From Flavobacteriaceae bacterium (GTDB taxonomy: Bacteria; Bacteroidota; Bacteroidia; Flavobacteriales; Flavobacteriaceae): a stretch of 8,673 nt of DNA. Position 1 is the first letter of the stretch, and every line of letters begins with the position of its first letter. The stretch spans positions 1-8,673 of the forward strand of contig JABSPP010000054.1 in the NCBI GenBank assembly GCA_013214275.1, written 5' to 3'. The notes under the pieces were generated by a model. The model worked only from the letters and a program-made list of their open reading frames with translations. It searched no databases and was not told the DNA's origin. Position numbers and translations under genes: made by a program. Positions 6,885-8,673 of the stretch are shown here, one piece after another.

Positions 6885-7304
6885 CTATGCGTTATCTGAA
6901 TCTTCTTGTGACGACTGTACGGCAGAAAAATCCATTCCAGCTTGCACCAGAATATTATACCACTGAATCACTTTTTTAATGTTTGAAGCATAAACCCTAT
7001 CTGCATCATAGTCTGGTAAAACCTCAGAAAAATAAGCCACTAATTGATGATTACTCTCTTTATGACTTAGCGCTTCTTTACCCTCTTCTTTATCGTAAAT
7101 TGATTTGAAGACTGTTAGCAATGGAATCTCCTCATCATAAGTGTAGATAGCAATGTTTTCTAGCAAACTCACATTGCTGCTTGAAGTAATGGGGAATCGC
7201 TTTTTATCGATGAGAGACTCAACAATAAATCCTGATTTTGTCTGCGATATCGTTAAATACAATCCTGGCTTACCAGAAACAGCAATGATTTTACTAAAAT
7301 CCAT
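6885..7304 (-). CDS. DUF5606-like conserved protein of the def-mazG operon
   Basis: This 139-residue soluble protein begins MDFSKIIAVSGKPGLYLTI. I recall that pattern (a start, then V/ISGKPGLY) from a Bacteroidota-restricted family annotated DUF5606, found between def and mazG. It has no signal peptide or membrane segment. The N-terminal half (about 1-58) is rich in beta-strand pattern. The second half (about 60-125) is helical, with the segment VLPDYDADRVYASNIKKVIQW (95-115), and the tail is acidic and Ser/Gln-rich (127-139). The function is unknown. Its junctions are exact: ATG follows the def TAA immediately (TAAATG), and its TAG touches the mazG ATG. It is therefore almost certainly co-translated with both enzymes. 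The family name is from memory; the coding call is firm. Confidence 0.85.
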   Translation of the reverse strand: MDFSKIIAVSGKPGLYLTISQTKSGFIVESLIDKKRFPITSSSNVSLLENIAIYTYDEEIPLLTVFKSIYDKEEGKEALSHKESNHQLVAYFSEVLPDYDADRVYASNIKKVIQWYNILVQAGMDFSAVQSSQEDSDNA

Positions 7305-7892
7305 TTATCTTTTTTTAAAGTTAGGAAATCGCATTCTATAATTAACTTGTATTTTTCCAGTTGATATTTTTTCCAATTTCTTTTTTATAATTCTCTTCTT
7401 AAGTGAGGACAGCTTATCGGTAAATAAAATTCCTTCGAGATGATCATACTCATGCTGAAAAACCCTTGCTGCAAGACCTGTAAGTGTTTCTGTATGCCTT
7501 ACAAAGCCTTCGTCATCATATTCAAACGTTACTGATGCCTTCCTAAACACATCCTCACGAACATCAGGAATACTCAAACACCCCTCACTAAAAACCCACT
7601 CGTTCCCCTCTTCCTTGATCACTTTTGGATTTATAAATACCTTGTTAAAATGCTTGAGTTGTATTCTATCTGATTCCGAAAGATCTTCATCCTGAGCAAA
7701 AGGACTAGCGTCTATGACAAAAAGTCGAATCGACTTTCCAATCTGTGGAGCTGCAATACCCACACCAGAAGCATGGTACATAGTCTGTTTCATATTGGAA
7801 ATCAATTCCTTAAGATCAGGATAATCAGCATCAATTTCCTTAGCTACTTTCCTCAATACAGGATCGCCATAGGCAACAATAGGTAAAATCAT
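7305..7892 (-). CDS. def: Peptide deformylase
   Basis: The 195-residue metalloenzyme removes the N-formyl group from nascent bacterial proteins. All three active-site motifs are present: GVGIAAPQIG (43-52, motif 1), EGCLS (103-107, with metal ligand Cys105) and HEYDH (147-151, with ligands His147 and His151 and catalytic Glu148). The insert between motifs 1 and 2 (about 62-82) and the basic C-terminal tail (165-195) are within the range seen in Bacteroidota enzymes. The ATG at 7892 gives the standard N-terminus MILPIVAYGDPVLR. It heads the tightly packed run def - DUF5606-like - mazG - glycosyltransferase. A -7 box lies 20 nt before its start, so it may be transcribed independently of ruvX. 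Confidence 0.97.
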   Translation of the reverse strand: MILPIVAYGDPVLRKVAKEIDADYPDLKELISNMKQTMYHASGVGIAAPQIGKSIRLFVIDASPFAQDEDLSESDRIQLKHFNKVFINPKVIKEEGNEWVFSEGCLSIPDVREDVFRKASVTFEYDDEGFVRHTETLTGLAARVFQHEYDHLEGILFTDKLSSLKKRIIKKKLEKISTGKIQVNYRMRFPNFKKR

Positions 7893-7912
7893 AAAATCAC
7901 TTTAATTCTCAG

Positions 7913-7920
7913 CAAAAGTA
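7913..7920 (-). promoter_or_regulatory. Candidate -7 box of the def operon
   Basis: On the minus strand the box reads TACTTTTG, an exact match to TAnnTTTG, ending 20 nt before the def ATG. The expected -33 TTG is not visible 19-21 nt upstream. The position matches the short leaders inferred for the cbs-like and ruvX genes. The 157-nt ruvX-def gap (7893-8049) otherwise shows no gene; the small frames in it are under ten codons. Confidence 0.45.
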
Positions 7921-8047
7921 CAAAGTTTGTCGTGAATTTATCTTGACTTTTTCATTTACTACACGATGTGGATTACAAGAAATGCGTTAGTGTCAATTTC
8001 ATTTGCTAGTCATTCTTTTCTTGATCTTGCTAAACCTGTCTTAATTC

Positions 8048-8070
8048 TCCTATTTCCTATACAAATAGGA
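8048..8070 (-). repeat. 8-bp hairpin spanning the ruvX stop codon
   Basis: TCCTATTT (8048-8055) and AAATAGGA (8063-8070) are perfect reverse complements around a 7-nt loop. The hairpin covers the last codons and TAG stop of ruvX. On the minus strand it is followed by GAATTAAG rather than a U-tract, so it is not a standard terminator. It might protect or attenuate the ruvX transcript 3' end. Confidence 0.35.
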
Positions 8071-8460
8071 TTGCAAGATAATAGTAGCACTAATTTCATC
8101 AATCAATCCCTTATTTCTTCGCTGCTTTTTTTTGAGACCACTATCAATCATCGTTTGAAAAGCTATCTTAGAAGTAAACCGCTCATCCAGTCTACAAATG
8201 GGAATATCAGGAAACGCCTCAGAAAGCTGTTTAAGAAACGGTTGGATCAAACGCTCACTTTCACTATGCTCATTATTCATTTGTTTAGGCTCGCCAACAA
8301 CAAAAAGATCAATCTTTTCCCTAGAACAATAGTTCACTAAAAAAGACAGAAGCTCATCAGTGTGAACCGTTGTCAGTCCAGAAGCGATAATCTGCAATTC
8401 ATCAGTGACGGCAATTCCCGTTCTTTTCTGACCAAAATCAATTGCTAAAATGCGTCCCAT
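8050..8460 (-). CDS. ruvX: YqgF/RuvX family nuclease (putative Holliday junction resolvase, 16S rRNA processing)
   Basis: The 136-residue protein has an RNase H-like fold. Motif I is LAIDFGQKRTGIAVTD (5-20) with catalytic Asp7, motif II is VVGEPKQMN (54-62) with Glu57, LDERFTS (91-97) follows, and the last acidic residue is Asp121 in GLIDEISATIILQSYL. All expected acidic residues are present and the length is typical. Family members are implicated in pre-16S rRNA 5' maturation and in Holliday-junction processing; which applies here is not shown by sequence. The ATG at 8460 places motif I at the usual N-terminal position. It lies upstream of def on the same strand but is separated by 157 nt, looser than the rest of the cluster. 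Confidence 0.95.
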   Translation of the reverse strand: MGRILAIDFGQKRTGIAVTDELQIIASGLTTVHTDELLSFLVNYCSREKIDLFVVGEPKQMNNEHSESERLIQPFLKQLSEAFPDIPICRLDERFTSKIAFQTMIDSGLKKKQRRNKGLIDEISATIILQSYLYRK

Positions 8461-8477
8461 TTAAAAGTAATTTGCAA

Positions 8478-8485
8478 CAAAAATA
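8478..8485 (-). promoter_or_regulatory. Candidate -7 box of ruvX
   Basis: The minus-strand sequence TATTTTTG matches TAnnTTTG exactly and ends 17 nt before the ruvX ATG. A good -33 TTG is not seen at the expected distance, where the repeat-like element at 8494 onward begins. Confidence 0.4.
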
Positions 8486-8493
8486 AGAATTTT

Positions 8494-8656
8494 AAGGGCG
8501 TTCCCTTTCAGGTCGCGCTATCCGCTATATCTTTTTTGTCAAGCATTGCATAATTGTCAAACAAACTCACCAATTACAGGCTGTTCAATACTGATTTCAA
8601 AGATGATAAGAAAAGCAAAAAAGGATGCCGCTGCTATCGCTTCTATGTTGTAATCC
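8494..8656 (+). repeat. Diverged copy of a probable Flavobacteriia intergenic repeat / structured RNA element
   Basis: Two GC-richer blocks stand out from AT-rich surroundings: 8494-8531 and 8615-8644. The 5' block starts with a perfect 5-bp mini-hairpin AAGGG-CGTT-CCCTT (8494-8507), then GGTCGCGCTATCCGCTATAT (8511-8530). The 3' block contains AAAAAAGGATGCCGCTGCTA (8617-8636) and then TCGCTTC. CTTTTTTG (8531-8538) pairs perfectly with CAAAAAAG (8616-8623), bringing the blocks together around a variable interior of 77 nt. GCTATC occurs in both blocks. From memory, this two-block pattern (GGGCGTTCCC...GGTCGGGCTATCCGCT...AAAAGGATGCCGCT...) recurs between genes in many Flavobacteriia genomes. I cannot confirm this here. 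It may correspond to the Flavo-1 RNA motif, but that link is a guess. No protein is encoded. Confidence 0.5.
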
Positions 8657-8673
8657 TAGAAAAAGTTCAATAA

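Noticed and set aside
7153..7341. 62-codon plus-strand open frame
   Set aside because: It is antisense to the DUF5606-like gene and the end of def.
7966..8340. 124-codon plus-strand open frame with a hydrophobic start
   Set aside because: Most of it is antisense to the conserved RuvX motifs; the apparent hydrophobic segment comes from AT-rich intergenic sequence.
1..8673. CRISPR array, tRNA/rRNA genes, insertion sequence or prophage genes
   Set aside because: No regularly spaced direct repeats, no cloverleaf or rRNA-like sequence and no transposase or integrase motifs were seen on either strand.

Overview
The window is AT-rich chromosomal DNA from a member of the Bacteroidota, most likely a Flavobacteriia-like lineage. 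Three observations support this. The gene block ruvX - def - DUF5606-like gene - mazG is a typical Bacteroidota arrangement. Several genes are preceded by Bacteroidota-type -7 boxes (TAnnTTTG or close variants) about 16-22 nt before the start codon, without clear Shine-Dalgarno sequences. The exported proteins have signal peptides of the kind common in this phylum (an SSC lipobox; a ...GAQ cleavage site). The genus cannot be told from the sequence.

Left part (1-4590). The tail of an unrecognised gene ends at 99. A lipoprotein exo-beta-N-acetylmuramidase (NamZ/DUF1343 family) lies on the minus strand. It is divergent from, and practically touching, a LolC/LolE-type ABC transporter permease on the plus strand. 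The permease probably uses a TTG start at 1376, so its promoter must lie inside the namZ coding region. Next on the plus strand is a cystathionine beta-synthase/cysteine synthase-type PLP enzyme with a C-terminal CBS-domain pair. It meets, with no base between the stop codons, a convergent minus-strand gene for a small exported four-cysteine protein of unknown function.

Middle (4591-5022). This 432-nt stretch has no convincing gene. It holds a strong minus-strand hairpin terminator that abuts a -7 box for the exported-protein gene. It also holds a perfect 14-bp inverted repeat and a smaller dyad.

Right part (5023-8460). Five minus-strand genes are read in the order ruvX, def, DUF5606-like, mazG, family-4 glycosyltransferase. 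Def to glycosyltransferase form one tightly packed operon: the junctions are TAAATG, TAGATG and a one-base TAGTG overlap. ruvX is separated from def by 157 nt that contain a candidate def promoter. The housekeeping roles are Holliday-junction/YqgF nuclease function, N-formyl removal from new proteins and NTP pyrophosphohydrolysis. The glycosyltransferase is the non-housekeeping member.

Right edge (8461-8673). After a short ruvX promoter region, the sequence contains what looks like a diverged copy of a repetitive, possibly structured element that I recall from Flavobacteriia genomes. This is the least explained element in the window. I did not find an obvious new multi-gene defence or metabolic system; most of the window is core genome.
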